From: Anaerolineales bacterium UBA3071
GTDB taxonomy: Bacteria; Chloroflexota; Anaerolineae; UBA3071
Direction of reading: 5' to 3'
NCBI GenBank assembly: GCA_002366755.1
Contig: DFBV01000199.1
Span: forward strand, 1-24,225
DNA length: 24,225 nucleotides
Shown here one piece after another: positions 23,688 to 24,225 of this stretch (position 1 is the first letter of the stretch; each line of letters opens with the position of its first letter). A program made the position numbers and the translations under genes. The notes beneath the pieces were generated by a model that saw only the letters and a program-made list of their open reading frames with translations, searched no databases and was not told the origin of the DNA.

Positions 23688-24225
23688 ATGACAGTCAAAG
23701 TCGGTATCAACGGTTTCGGGAGGATCGGGCGGCAGTCTTTCAAGGCTATGCTGGACTACTACCCCGAGGAGATGGAAGTGGTGGCGGTCAACGACATCGG
23801 CGATCTGCCCACCATGGCTCACCTCCTCAAGTATGACTCCAACTACGGCCGCTTCCCGGGCACGGTGGAGGTGAAGGACAATACCCTGGTGGTCAATGGC
23901 AGGGAGACCAGATTCGTGTGCGAGCGCGATCCGGCGCAGCTTCCCTGGGGCGAACTGGGGGTGGATTACGTCCTCGAATCAACCGGCATCTTCAGGGAGA
24001 GGGAGAAGGCGGCCAAGCACCTGGAGGCGGGAGCTAAGAAGGTGGTCATCTCCGCCCCGGCCAAGGGCCCCGACATCACCATCGTCCTGGGGGTGAACGA
24101 GGATCAGTACGACCCGGACAAGCACCACATCATCTCCAATGCCTCTTGCACCACCAACTGCATCGCCCCGGTGATGAAGGTGCTTTCCGAGAAGTTCGGC
24201 GTCGAGAAAGCCCTGATGACCACCA
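23688..24225 (+). CDS. gap: glyceraldehyde-3-phosphate dehydrogenase, 3' end cut off by the window
   Basis: Catalyses the NAD(P)-dependent oxidation and phosphorylation of glyceraldehyde 3-phosphate in glycolysis. The N-terminal Rossmann motif is INGFGRIGRQ, the cofactor-site segment includes VNDIGD (Asp36-37 region, no obvious NADP switch), and the catalytic cysteine is Cys154 in SNASCTTNC. About 179 of the usual 330-340 residues are in the window and the frame is intact. ATG 23688 is preceded by AAGGAGGAG, the strongest ribosome binding site in the window. It has its own promoter, so it is a separate unit from the ATPase operon. Confidence 0.97.
   Translation, partial: MTVKVGINGFGRIGRQSFKAMLDYYPEEMEVVAVNDIGDLPTMAHLLKYDSNYGRFPGTVEVKDNTLVVNGRETRFVCERDPAQLPWGELGVDYVLESTGIFREREKAAKHLEAGAKKVVISAPAKGPDITIVLGVNEDQYDPDKHHIISNASCTTNCIAPVMKVLSEKFGVEKALMTT

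Overview
The window is 24.2 kb of GC-rich bacterial DNA with every recognisable gene on the + strand. It is an ion-pump and energy-conversion locus. The suite of genes (a membrane pyrophosphatase, a complete A/V-type ATPase, a complete N-type F-ATPase, a PstA/DarA-like cyclic-di-AMP receptor, a free-standing ACT protein) and the heavy load of short palindromic repeats suggest Chloroflexota, perhaps an Anaerolineae-like lineage. That placement is inference from gene content and repeat style, not from a marker gene.

Layout. (1) 2-1549: 3' part of a K+-independent-type H+-pyrophosphatase, cut by the window edge. (2) 1562-5152: three signalling genes (double-GAF protein with a degenerate kinase core, receiver-kinase hybrid, response regulator) packed behind the pyrophosphatase gene. 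(3) 5274-5783: an aspartokinase-like ACT-pair gene broken by a GC hairpin element that carries an in-frame TGA. (4) 5879-14839: a near-consensus promoter, a leader hairpin, and the A/V-ATPase operon H-C-I-K-F-E-A-B-D, followed by a UspA gene (14856-15320). (5) 15464-15943: an intact paralogue of the ACT gene, 10 bases ahead of the N-ATPase operon. (6) 15954-23220: N-ATPase operon in the order beta-epsilon-AtpQ-[four-helix-bundle gene]-a-c-b-alpha-gamma. The canonical N-ATPase order is atpDCQRBEFAG; the four-helix-bundle gene, flanked by inverted repeats, sits exactly where atpR should be. (7) 23240-23569: PstA/DarA-like protein. (8) 23614-24225: strong promoter and the 5' part of a glyceraldehyde-3-phosphate dehydrogenase gene.

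How it works together. The pyrophosphatase (probably H+), the A/V-ATPase (c subunit without the usual Na+ ligands, so probably H+) and the N-ATPase (c subunit with Gln35/Glu68/Ser69/Tyr73, the Na+ ligand set) would let the cell run proton and sodium circuits side by side. The PstA-like gene next to gamma hints at a link to osmotic and ion control by cyclic-di-AMP.

The most unusual layer is not a gene set but repeats. At least four families of short palindromes are scattered through both ATPase operons. One family (nested C-run/G-run hairpins) lies inside the coding frames of V-ATPase C, E, A and B and of AtpQ without breaking them, is read in the same phase almost every time (a PL-x-PP...GG type peptide), and supplies the stop codon of V-ATPase B. 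A second family lies in frame inside N-ATPase gamma. No RNA genes, CRISPR arrays or conventional insertion sequences were seen, and no gene-free stretch exceeds 300 bases.
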